11,914 nucleotides of DNA. Source: JAJKIP01 sp040509055. GTDB taxonomy: Bacteria; Bacteroidota; Bacteroidia; Chitinophagales; Chitinophagaceae. Positions 6,132 to 11,914 of this stretch are shown here, in pieces. The stretch covers positions 1-11,914 of the forward strand of contig JBEVLT010000240.1 in assembly GCA_040509055.1 (NCBI GenBank), in the 5' to 3' direction. A program made the position numbers and the translations under genes. The notes below the pieces were generated by a model. That model was given only the letters and a program-made list of their open reading frames with translations. It ran no database searches and had not been told where the DNA came from. Each line of letters starts with the position of its first letter. Positions within the stretch are counted from its first letter, which is position 1.

Positions 6132-6785
6132 TTAGCTCCCGGCAATCATAAAAATGCCAAGGCATAGCAAGACTACGATCAGCAATACCACCCACACTTT
6201 CCGGGTTTCCCAGTAATGGTCCTGCTTTTTTTGCCGGCTAAAATGGGTAATCCGGTCTTTCACCAACACATCATCCGTTATTATTTTTTGCAGCCGGTCC
6301 GTTAATCCCGGTACAAAATGCCAGGGCAGGAGCCGGCCGATCGTGAGCACCAGCAGCACTACCTGTTTATTGATATCCCTGTCGCCGAAGCCATTCAGCA
6401 TGGCGATCGTTTCTCCGGAAAGGAGATGGCTGAGGTACTGGTACAGGCCTTCCGTATCCATGCGGTGTTCATCCAGCCTGCGTGTATATTGTTCCAGTTC
6501 CAGCAATTGTTTCAGCAGTACTACGGGAGTAAGAATGTCCGGGTTCACTTTTTTGCCGATACTCCGGGCATACCAGCGCTGTTGCAGGTAATGATCTTTT
6601 TTTACCGGGTTGGTCAGGGTCTCATAAGCTTCTTTGATGGCGGTAAACTGCGCGGCGGCATAAGGATCGTTGCCCCGCTTGTCCGGATGATACTGGTGTG
6701 CCAGCCTGCGATAGGCCTTCTTTACTTCATCTGTGGAGGCGGAAGGCGGCAACTCAAGAATGGTATAATGATCTTTCAGCGACAC
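6132..6785 (-). CDS. J-domain protein with a C-terminal membrane anchor
   Basis: This 217-residue co-chaperone-like protein has an N-terminal J domain at about 4-68: DHYTILELPPSAS, then VKKAYRRLAHQYHPDKRGND with the invariant His-Pro-Asp at 33-35, then FTAIKEAYETLTNPVKKDHY. The HPD loop stimulates a partner Hsp70 (DnaK). There is no Gly/Phe-rich segment, zinc-finger or DnaJ C-terminal substrate domain, so it is a class C (type III) J protein. The middle region is helical and unassigned. A single hydrophobic helix at about 197-215 near the end (VWVVLLIVVLLCLGIFMIAG) suggests tail anchoring with the J domain in the cytoplasm, recruiting DnaK to the inner membrane. The start is a GTG at 6785, supported by the J domain beginning immediately and by a TATCTTCG box five bases upstream. 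Its client is unknown. Confidence 0.88.
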   Translation of the reverse strand: MSLKDHYTILELPPSASTDEVKKAYRRLAHQYHPDKRGNDPYAAAQFTAIKEAYETLTNPVKKDHYLQQRWYARSIGKKVNPDILTPVVLLKQLLELEQYTRRLDEHRMDTEGLYQYLSHLLSGETIAMLNGFGDRDINKQVVLLVLTIGRLLPWHFVPGLTDRLQKIITDDVLVKDRITHFSRQKKQDHYWETRKVWVVLLIVVLLCLGIFMIAGS

Positions 6786-6790
6786 GCCTG

Positions 6791-6798
6791 CGAAGATA
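6791..6798 (-). promoter_or_regulatory. -7-like box TATCTTCG just before the J-protein start
   Basis: Minus-strand TATCTTCG differs by one base from TAnnTTTG and sits five bases (CAGGC) before the GTG start at 6785, the same geometry as the DUF4254 and ABC-F genes. A TTG lies upstream but at only 16 bases, shorter than usual. Confidence 0.4.
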
Positions 6799-6858
6799 AC
6801 CGATACGCCGTTTGCAACGATAGCTCACACGCGCAAAAGCGGACTACATAAACGAGGT

Positions 6859-7707
6859 TTACAGGTGTTTTGCAAAGAAATCCAGTGTCCGTTGCCAGGC
6901 CAGTTTAGCCGCTGCTTCGTTGTAGCGGGCCGGGGCTGTATCGTTGTGAAAAGCATGGTTCACGCCTTCGTACATGTATAGCTCGTAAGGGATCTTATTT
7001 TTCTTTAATGCTTCTTCGTAAGCCGGTATGCCTGCATTCACGCGTTCATCGAGGCTGGCATAGTGCAGTTGTACAGCAGCTTTTATTTTTGATACGTCTT
7101 CGGCTGCAGGCGGCCGGCCATAAAAGGCTACGGCTGCTTTCAGCGATGGCACCCGTACGGCCAGGGTATTGGCCATGGCCCCACCCCAGCAAAAGCCTAC
7201 GCAGCCAAACCGGCCATTGCAATCGTTGCGGCCGGGCAGGTAATCGAATACCCTGATGAAGTTCTGCTCGCTTTCTTCCTGTTTCAGCTGCTGGAATTTC
7301 TGCCGGGCTTCGTCTTCGTTAGCCGGCGTACCGCCCAGCGGCGAAAGCGCATTGGGTGCTATGGCCAGGTAGCCGGCCTGCGCCGCCCTCCGGGCTACGT
7401 CTTCGATATGCGCGTTCAGCCCCCGGTTTTCATGGATCACCACTACGGCGGCATATTTCTTTTCCTCCTTAGGGCGGGCTACATAAGCCTGCATATCGCC
7501 GTTCACGCCCGGGTAGGTGATGCGCTCTGTAAAAAGATCATTGGAGGAAGTAACAGCTGCATGCGCCTGGTTTACTTCTATCATCGGCAGGATGGACAGG
7601 GCCGCTGCGGTGCTGCCGGTAAGCAGTACCAGCCGCCGGAGAAATTCGTTACGGGTAAGCGGTTTGTGCGTGTATTCATCGTACAGGTTAATGATGCGCT
7701 GGTCCAT
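6859..7707 (-). CDS. Dienelactone hydrolase family protein, exported or membrane-anchored
   Basis: This 282-residue alpha/beta hydrolase is of the dienelactone hydrolase (carboxymethylenebutenolidase) family, which hydrolyses lactone or ester bonds. The expected triad is visible: nucleophile Cys173 in GFCWGG, Asp220 in SLDERVNAG, and His251 in GVNHAF. Glu93 in VIHENRGL matches the conserved Glu near the active site. The N-terminus (MDQRIINLYDEYTHKPLTRN, then EFLRRLVLLTG and a hydrophobic stretch ending QAHA around 47-50) looks like a Tat-type signal or anchor, with Arg24-Arg25 before the hydrophobic core, so the protein is probably exported folded. The ATG at 7707 is chosen because this N-terminus is typical of relatives, while the longer upstream frame is not. 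It is divergent from the DUF6600 gene with 194 bp between starts. The physiological substrate is unknown. Confidence 0.88.
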   Translation of the reverse strand: MDQRIINLYDEYTHKPLTRNEFLRRLVLLTGSTAAALSILPMIEVNQAHAAVTSSNDLFTERITYPGVNGDMQAYVARPKEEKKYAAVVVIHENRGLNAHIEDVARRAAQAGYLAIAPNALSPLGGTPANEDEARQKFQQLKQEESEQNFIRVFDYLPGRNDCNGRFGCVGFCWGGAMANTLAVRVPSLKAAVAFYGRPPAAEDVSKIKAAVQLHYASLDERVNAGIPAYEEALKKNKIPYELYMYEGVNHAFHNDTAPARYNEAAAKLAWQRTLDFFAKHL

Positions 7708-7826
7708 AACAGGTATTTTGCAGGATATTAAAGTTACGCCGTCTTCTGTTAAAAAAATTGGCCAAAAGTTTTCACAACAATGGGCCGGTCGCCACGTTGA
7801 TGCAACTGTAAGGCATAATAATGGCT

Positions 7827-7834
7827 CATTTTTG
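7827..7834 (+). promoter_or_regulatory. Possible -7 box CATTTTTG for the DUF6600 gene
   Basis: CATTTTTG differs from TAnnTTTG only in the first base. It lies 67 bases before the ATG at 7902, within the 194-base divergent region shared with the hydrolase gene. No -33 TTG is found at normal spacing, so the call is weak. On the other strand TAACTTTA (7729-7736) is an equally weak candidate for the hydrolase. Confidence 0.25.
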
Positions 7835-7901
7835 TACAAGAGTCCTTCCTGCTCCGGCATCCCGAAAGACTTGCTATTGAAAACAATAAAATTATTTCCA
7901 A

Positions 7902-9272
7902 ATGAAACGCATGCTCCCGGCAACCGCAATGGCGTTATCGCTCCTGCTGTTAGCGGCCGTATCCAACACCGTGGTCGCACAGCCACGCGACGGTGTCACG
8001 ATCTCTTACCAAACTTTTTACGACGAACTCGATCCTTATGGACGGTGGGTGGATTACCCGGACTACGGGTATGTGTGGATACCGGATGCCGGTCCCGATT
8101 TTCAGCCGTACAGCACCAATGGCCATTGGGTATGGTCGGACGACTACGAATGGATGTGGGTGTCGGACTACAACTGGGGCTGGGCGCCCTTTCACTACGG
8201 CCGCTGGATGCAGGATCCCCGGTTTGGCTGGCTGTGGGTGCCGGGCTATGAATGGTCGCCGGCCTGGGTGGCCTGGCGCGATGGGGGCGACTACTACGGC
8301 TGGGCGCCATTGCGGCCGGGTATCAATATCAGCATCAATTTTTCCCTGGGCGGTTATAACCCGCCGATCGATTACTGGTGCTTTGCTCCCCGGCGTTACA
8401 TCACATCACCCCGCATCTACGATTATTGCATGCCGCGGCGAAACAATGTGACGATCATTAACCATACCACGATCATCAATAATTACAATTACAACCGCAA
8501 TGTATTCCGCACAGGCCCCGGCAGGCGTGATGCAGAACGGTATGCCGGCCGCATCAACCCGGTTCGTTTCCGCGATGCAGACCGGCCCGGCCGCACAGGG
8601 TTCCGTAACAACGAAGTGTCCGTTTACCGTCCAGGTGTGCAGCGCGATGAGAACCGCAGCTTTGCCCCGCGCCGCTTTGAGCGAGCCGATCGTGACGGGC
8701 AGAACAATGGTAATGCCATCCGCCGCAACGGCAACAACCTGCCCGGGCGCCGGGATGACAACAGGGATATTAACCAGAGAGATAATGACGGGACGCGTGG
8801 TAATAACGACATCGCAGCGCGCCGCAGGAACCAGCCCGGCGATAACAACCCTGCCACCGGTGAGCGCAGGAGGCCGGAAAGACCGGATAACGATAACCGG
8901 GTAACTGAACGGCCGCAGCGCCGCGAAGGGATCGGGCAAAACAACAATGCAAATCCCACCGATCCGCAACGGCAGCCCCGCACCTTTGAAAGGAGGAACG
9001 TAGACAGGCAGCCTTCTTCCCCGGCTGATGCCGACAGGGGGGCTGGACGTCGCGAAATGCCCAACAGGAACAACAATGCTACTCCTCCGCGGGCCAACCG
9101 TCCTGAGATGAGGAACGATAACCGGCCTTCGCAGCAGCCTGCTCCGCGGGTGGAGCCGCGCCGGCAGGAAGCGCCCAGGCAGATGGAGCGCCGCAATGAC
9201 AATGGCGGCGGCAGGAGGGAAGGAAATAGTAATAATGGCGGGTCACGCGGATTTAGCCGCGGCGTACGTTAG
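7902..9272 (+). CDS. Secreted DUF6600 (YXWV-type) protein with Arg/Asn/Pro-rich tail
   Basis: This 456-residue exported protein has a signal peptide at 1-26 (MKRMLPATAMALSLLLLAAV, cleavage probably after VVA). Residues about 33-165 form an aromatic-rich module: YDELDPYGRWVDYPDYGYVW, GHWVWSDDYEWMWVSDYNWG, WAPFHYGRW, GWLWVPGYEWSPAWVAWRDG and YYGWAPL. These repeated W-x-x-x-x-Y-G-x-W elements are typical of DUF6600/YXWGXW-repeat proteins. Around 175-215 lie short Ile/Asn-rich stretches (NVTIINHTTIINNYNYN). From about 215 to the end the chain is low-complexity and strongly basic (Arg, Asn, Pro, Gln, Gly) with no predicted fold, for example ERRNDNGGGRREGNSNNGGS. The tail may bind anionic polymers such as nucleic acid or acidic glycan; that is inference. 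The ATG at 7902 is set by the signal peptide. The gene ends 25 bases before a strong terminator. Confidence 0.87.
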   Translation: MKRMLPATAMALSLLLLAAVSNTVVAQPRDGVTISYQTFYDELDPYGRWVDYPDYGYVWIPDAGPDFQPYSTNGHWVWSDDYEWMWVSDYNWGWAPFHYGRWMQDPRFGWLWVPGYEWSPAWVAWRDGGDYYGWAPLRPGINISINFSLGGYNPPIDYWCFAPRRYITSPRIYDYCMPRRNNVTIINHTTIINNYNYNRNVFRTGPGRRDAERYAGRINPVRFRDADRPGRTGFRNNEVSVYRPGVQRDENRSFAPRRFERADRDGQNNGNAIRRNGNNLPGRRDDNRDINQRDNDGTRGNNDIAARRRNQPGDNNPATGERRRPERPDNDNRVTERPQRREGIGQNNNANPTDPQRQPRTFERRNVDRQPSSPADADRGAGRREMPNRNNNATPPRANRPEMRNDNRPSQQPAPRVEPRRQEAPRQMERRNDNGGGRREGNSNNGGSRGFSRGVR

Positions 9273-9297
9273 ACCCTGTAATGATAAAAGTATCGGT

Positions 9298-9320
9298 AAG
9301 ACCCTTCGGGGTCTTTTTTT
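9298..9320 (+). terminator. Rho-independent terminator after the DUF6600 gene
   Basis: AAGACCC pairs perfectly with GGGTCTT around a TTCG tetraloop (9305-9308), and seven T residues follow (9314-9320). The stable UUCG loop and T tract make this a textbook intrinsic terminator, 25 bases after the TAG at 9270-9272. Confidence 0.92.
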
Positions 9321-9350
9321 ATGGACTGAAGAAGAGGGATGCGGGGCATA

Positions 9351-9380
9351 TTGCTCTTTTGCGGCTTTATGTTATCTTCA
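9351..9380 (+). promoter_or_regulatory. Bacteroidota promoter: TTG-N19-TATCTTCA
   Basis: TTG (9351-9353) and TATCTTCA (9373-9380) are separated by exactly 19 bases. This is the expected spacing for the Bacteroidota TTG / TAnnTTTG promoter, with two mismatches in the -7 box. The predicted start site near 9385-9388 gives a leader of about 27 bases before the ATG at 9414, and the promoter lies 30 bases beyond the upstream terminator, so the next gene is an independent unit. Confidence 0.5.
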
Positions 9381-9413
9381 GGCATCAGCCGCCAGCGCAC
9401 CAAACCGCACGCT

Positions 9414-10475
9414 ATGAGAAAGCTATACCTTTTTATCATTTTGCTGTACACCGTTCCTCTTTACAGCCAGGTCGTCACGGTCAACGATTTTATTACCCTC
9501 ACCTCCCTGCAGGACAAAAGGATCAATGGTTATATCGCCAAAATGGGTTTTGTGCAGGTGCCCCGCACCCTTGACGACGGCACCCTGGTCAACGAATTTT
9601 TTTACAGGAATAAAAAAGACCCGTTCGATACTACGGTACGGTTCCTCTCCGGATACAGGAGCAATGGCACCACCGGCGTCTCTTATCTTACCTCTTCGTT
9701 TACTGAGTCAAGAGCTGTTCTCCGCGAGTTTCGCCTGAACGGGTTTACCAGCGGCAGTGCAGATACCACGATGAAAACGGATAGCATGCTCATTGCCGAT
9801 AGCATAGCGGCGGATACCGTCAATTCCCTGCAAAAGGAGGACATGACACTGAAGCTAAGCGAAGAGATGCGCGATGAAATAAGAATGTACAAAATACTGC
9901 TGGAGAAAAAACCGGCGCCGGCTTCATCCGCCCTGCGGTTTGCCAACGACCTGTTGTTTTTTTCTTCGCACGAAAGCCTGGTAACGAAATTCGGGGAAGG
10001 CAACGTGGAAAAGAACATGTATTATTTTTCACAAACGGATTCCAGCCGTTGTTCAGTTCTTTACCCGGCATCCAACCGCCAGGCTATTTTTATCTGGGAC
10101 GACCAGGCTAATTACCGTTCGCTGGCTTATGTGATGATCGGTGGCGGACTAAGGGCCGACAAGCCAGCTGATCAGGACCGCACAGTGGGGTTGAATGCCT
10201 GGAAATGCAACAGCGGATTGTTTACAGGCATGCGGCTGTCGGAAGTCGTCCGTATAAACGGTGGCGATTTCTCTTTTTTCGGTAATGCTTCCGAATTTGC
10301 CATGATGGCAGCGCCCGAAAAAAAAGGCAATATCGATTTTAGCAAAACCGGTATCGTGCTGGGATGTTTTAATTGCCAGGGATCGCCCCTGATCAGGACT
10401 GAAAAGATCAGTGCGGAATCGGCTATTGCTGCCGGCCTCCAATTATATATCGTTTCGATCGTCTTGCTTCCCTGA
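9414..10475 (+). CDS. Exported hypothetical protein, family not recognised
   Basis: This 353-residue protein has an N-terminal signal peptide (MRKLYLFIILLYTVPLYSQ, cleavage likely near 17-19), so it is probably periplasmic or surface-exposed. The mature N-terminal part resembles a small alpha/beta module (VNDFITLTSLQDKRINGYIA, then KMGFVQVPRTLDDGTLVNEF), rather like bacteroidotal proteins that test a stored state for change. A Thr/Asp/Ser-rich and then charged helical linker (about 118-160) leads to a C-terminal domain with FANDLLFFSSHESLVTKFGE, and two Cys in GIVLGCFNCQGSP near the end. The TTG/ATG choices at 9339 and upstream are rejected: the ATG at 9414 starts a clean signal peptide and has a promoter about 30 bases before it. 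Its stop lies 4 bp from the stop of the convergent lipoprotein gene. I do not recognise a family or function. Confidence 0.7.
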   Translation: MRKLYLFIILLYTVPLYSQVVTVNDFITLTSLQDKRINGYIAKMGFVQVPRTLDDGTLVNEFFYRNKKDPFDTTVRFLSGYRSNGTTGVSYLTSSFTESRAVLREFRLNGFTSGSADTTMKTDSMLIADSIAADTVNSLQKEDMTLKLSEEMRDEIRMYKILLEKKPAPASSALRFANDLLFFSSHESLVTKFGEGNVEKNMYYFSQTDSSRCSVLYPASNRQAIFIWDDQANYRSLAYVMIGGGLRADKPADQDRTVGLNAWKCNSGLFTGMRLSEVVRINGGDFSFFGNASEFAMMAAPEKKGNIDFSKTGIVLGCFNCQGSPLIRTEKISAESAIAAGLQLYIVSIVLLP

Positions 10476-10479
10476 GCGG

Positions 10480-10653
10480 TTATTTTTTCCGCACTTTAGA
10501 CACGATAAACAGGATGAGTGCAATGGCCAGCGCTACCAGGAAGAAGGCCCACCACATACCGGCCTTGAATATAGTTTCTACCGCACCACAGCTGCTTAGG
10601 AAAAGCAGGTTGATAAACAAAAGGAACAATACAAGCGGGAATCTGTTTTTCAT
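10480..10653 (-). CDS. Small membrane lipoprotein (57 aa)
   Basis: This 57-residue protein begins MKNRFPLVLFLLFINLLFLS, followed by Ser-Cys-Gly. Cys22 in L-S-S-C fits a signal peptidase II lipobox. The mature part is only 36 residues: a short AVETIFKAGMWW stretch, a hydrophobic helix (about 34-52, AFFLVALAIALILFIVS), and a basic end KVRKK, which suggests a small lipoprotein that is also held by a transmembrane helix. Proteins of this pattern (S-C-..-I-F-K-A-G-M/V-W followed by one membrane helix) occur in Bacteroidota and are usually annotated as hypothetical. Its stop TAA (10480-10482) lies 4 bp from the stop of the preceding plus-strand gene. It is transcribed towards that gene and away from the minus-strand CAP gene's end. 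The role is unknown. Confidence 0.72.
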   Translation of the reverse strand: MKNRFPLVLFLLFINLLFLSSCGAVETIFKAGMWWAFFLVALAIALILFIVSKVRKK

Positions 10654-10761
10654 ACAATCATTTTGTTATGTATAAATTCAAGATTCATACCAATGCTATA
10701 GGATGGATAATAGAACAGGGTTGTTGTCCCAGTATTTCCTCAACATGTGGTTATTACTTAC

Positions 10762-11715
10762 TTAATCCCTGAATTCCTGGCTGATCATGAGGCCATAAAA
10801 ACCGCCATCCATGATGCCGATGCCCAGGCGGCCAAAGGCGGGATTCAGAATATTAGCCCGGTGACCCGGGGAGTTCATGAGATTGTTGTGTGCGATCTCA
10901 AGCGTCTGTGCCAGGGCCAGGTTTTCGCCGGCGGTCCTGAATTTTACGTTCGCTGCTTTCATCCGGTCGAATGGATTCCTGCCATCGGGGTTTTCATGCG
11001 CAAAGTAGCCGCGGGCAAACATATCCTGCGAATGCGCCCTGGCCACGAGGGCCAGTTCAGGATCGGCCACTACCGGCTTTAATCCTTCTTTCACCCGTTC
11101 CCTGTTCACCAGTTCCAGCATCTGCGCTTCCAGCCCCGGTCTTACTTCAGCCTTATTGTATTTGAAGGAGAGCGGGACCTTTTCATTCGATTTGGGATGC
11201 ACCGTCAGGCTGTTCATCGTTTGCCGTACGGCTTCGTCGAACACAGGGGCCAGTTTGCGGTTGGCCCATTCGGCCTGCATGGCCAGGGTATTGGCAAAGC
11301 GGCTGTCACGGGTTTCTTCGGTAATGCTATCCTTTAGGGGCAATGCCAGCAGCAGGGCCGAAAGGATGACCACGTATATCAGGCCATTAACGGCCCCCGG
11401 GATGATGCCCATGAACCGGTTGACGCCATCGTCATTCACCCGCCTGGGGATGGCGCGGATGATGAACCGGGCGATGAAGCCGAGCAGGACCCTGAATACG
11501 ATAACCGTCAGCAAAAAGGCCAGCGGCAGCAGCCACACGCCCAGCGTGAATATCCTGTCGAGCAGGAGGGCGGTGCGCGGGTAGAGCACATAACCCAATA
11601 CAAGACTGCCGATCCAGCCAAGCAGGTCCAGTGATCCAACGATAAAACCCCTGCGCCAGCCGGCGTAAATTGCTAAAAGTGCTACTACGATGAGCAGCAG
11701 ATCAACCCAATTCAT
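10762..11715 (-). CDS. CvpA-like membrane domain fused to a CAP/SCP domain
   Basis: This is a 317-residue two-part protein. Residues 1-125 form a CvpA-like integral membrane domain with about four helices: MNWVDLLLIVVALLAIYAGW with the family's RRGF turn at 21-24, LLGWIGSLVLGY, WLLPLAFLLTVIVFRVLLGF, and GIIPGAVNGLIYVVILSALL. A charged linker (about 126-192) leads to a CAP (SCP/PR-1) domain at 195-317: MLELVNRERVKEGLKPVVAD, HSQDMFARGYFAHENPDGRN, AGENLA, and SPGHRANILNP, with candidate site residues His240, Glu264 and His285, and the closing LGIGIM motif. The CAP domain is expected outside the inner membrane. CvpA proteins are linked to colicin V production and envelope functions; bacterial CAP roles are mostly unclear. 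The ATG at 11715 is preferred to 11745 because the CvpA match starts there. Both domain calls are firm; function is inference. Confidence 0.9.
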   Translation of the reverse strand: MNWVDLLLIVVALLAIYAGWRRGFIVGSLDLLGWIGSLVLGYVLYPRTALLLDRIFTLGVWLLPLAFLLTVIVFRVLLGFIARFIIRAIPRRVNDDGVNRFMGIIPGAVNGLIYVVILSALLLALPLKDSITEETRDSRFANTLAMQAEWANRKLAPVFDEAVRQTMNSLTVHPKSNEKVPLSFKYNKAEVRPGLEAQMLELVNRERVKEGLKPVVADPELALVARAHSQDMFARGYFAHENPDGRNPFDRMKAANVKFRTAGENLALAQTLEIAHNNLMNSPGHRANILNPAFGRLGIGIMDGGFYGLMISQEFRD

Positions 11716-11742
11716 ACACGTAAAATTATGCGCTATAAGGTA

Positions 11743-11773
11743 CAAATAATATGCCCTTGCAGCGGAGCCTGAA
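11743..11773 (-). promoter_or_regulatory. Possible promoter of the CvpA-CAP gene
   Basis: On the minus strand TTC (11773-11771) and TATTATTTG (11751-11743) are 19 bases apart, resembling TTG-N19-TAnnTTTG with one extra base in the -7 box. It would place the transcription start roughly 20 bases before the ATG at 11715. The match is imperfect. Confidence 0.3.
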
Positions 11774-11914
11774 GCGAGGACAAGTTAAAATACAGGTAAG
11801 AAGGAAGGGGTTTGTCGAAAAGCCGTTGTGTTTGGATAGAAGGGGAGTAAGGCGCAGTACTTATAGGCACCGGTGTTCTGTGATTAGGTAGCTGATTTTT
11901 GTTTGTTGTTCCGG
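11774..11914. other. Right-edge sequence with no recognised gene
   Basis: No gene is recognised in the last 141 bases. A 46-codon plus-strand frame (11751-11891) is very basic, has no recognisable motif and overlaps the putative promoter, so it is not called. The 3' end is T-rich and could lead into the promoter of a gene beyond the window. Confidence 0.4.

Noticed and set aside
10476..10492. GCGG-N9-CCGC as a bidirectional terminator between convergent genes
   Set aside because: A four-base stem with a 9-base loop is too weak, and the T run is inside the loop, not after the stem.
11751..11891. 46-codon basic plus-strand frame at the right end
   Set aside because: Arg/Lys-rich low-information translation overlapping the likely promoter of the divergent gene; no signs of a real gene.

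Overview
The window looks like chromosomal housekeeping and accessory DNA from a Bacteroidota bacterium, most likely of the Chitinophagaceae / Chitinophaga-like group. The reasons are the protein families present (DUF4254 next to a family 9 glycosyltransferase, a YXWV-type DUF6600 secreted protein, a Uup-like ABC-F, a Tat-like dienelactone hydrolase), promoter boxes of the Bacteroidota TAnnTTTG type directly before several start codons, start codons without clear Shine-Dalgarno sequences, and a moderate GC content. This placement rests on pattern recognition and was not searched. I see no rRNA, tRNA, CRISPR array, insertion sequence, transposase, prophage or recognisable defence system.

Layout. 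1-869 is the C-terminal two thirds of an MFS transporter, cut by the left edge. 870-1015 holds a short inverted-repeat element (copy A). 1016-2919 carries a DUF4254 protein and a family 9 glycosyltransferase, a likely surface-glycan pair. A very short protein that resembles only region 2 of an ECF sigma factor runs head-on into the glycosyltransferase, and their stop codons overlap. The gene-free stretch 3201-3533 holds a second, diverged copy (B) of the same inverted-repeat element. 3534-5444 (minus) is a Uup-like ABC-F ATPase. 5580-6128 (plus) is an unrecognised 182-residue protein, facing a C-terminally membrane-anchored J-domain protein (6132-6785, minus). 6859-7707 (minus) is an exported or membrane-anchored dienelactone hydrolase, divergent from a secreted DUF6600 protein with a long Arg/Asn/Pro-rich tail (7902-9272), which ends at a clear UUCG-loop terminator. 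9414-10475 is an unrecognised exported protein. 10480-10653 (minus) is a 57-residue lipoprotein with one further membrane segment. 10762-11715 (minus) is a CvpA-like membrane domain joined to a CAP/SCP domain.

How they work together. The only convincing functional pair is DUF4254 plus the glycosyltransferase. The rest is mostly single-gene units in alternating orientation, with tightly packed convergent 3' ends (overlap or 3-4 nt). The features most worth follow-up are the two-copy inverted-repeat element, the sigma-region-2-only protein, the apparently leaderless promoter/start arrangement shared by several genes, and the CvpA-CAP fusion.
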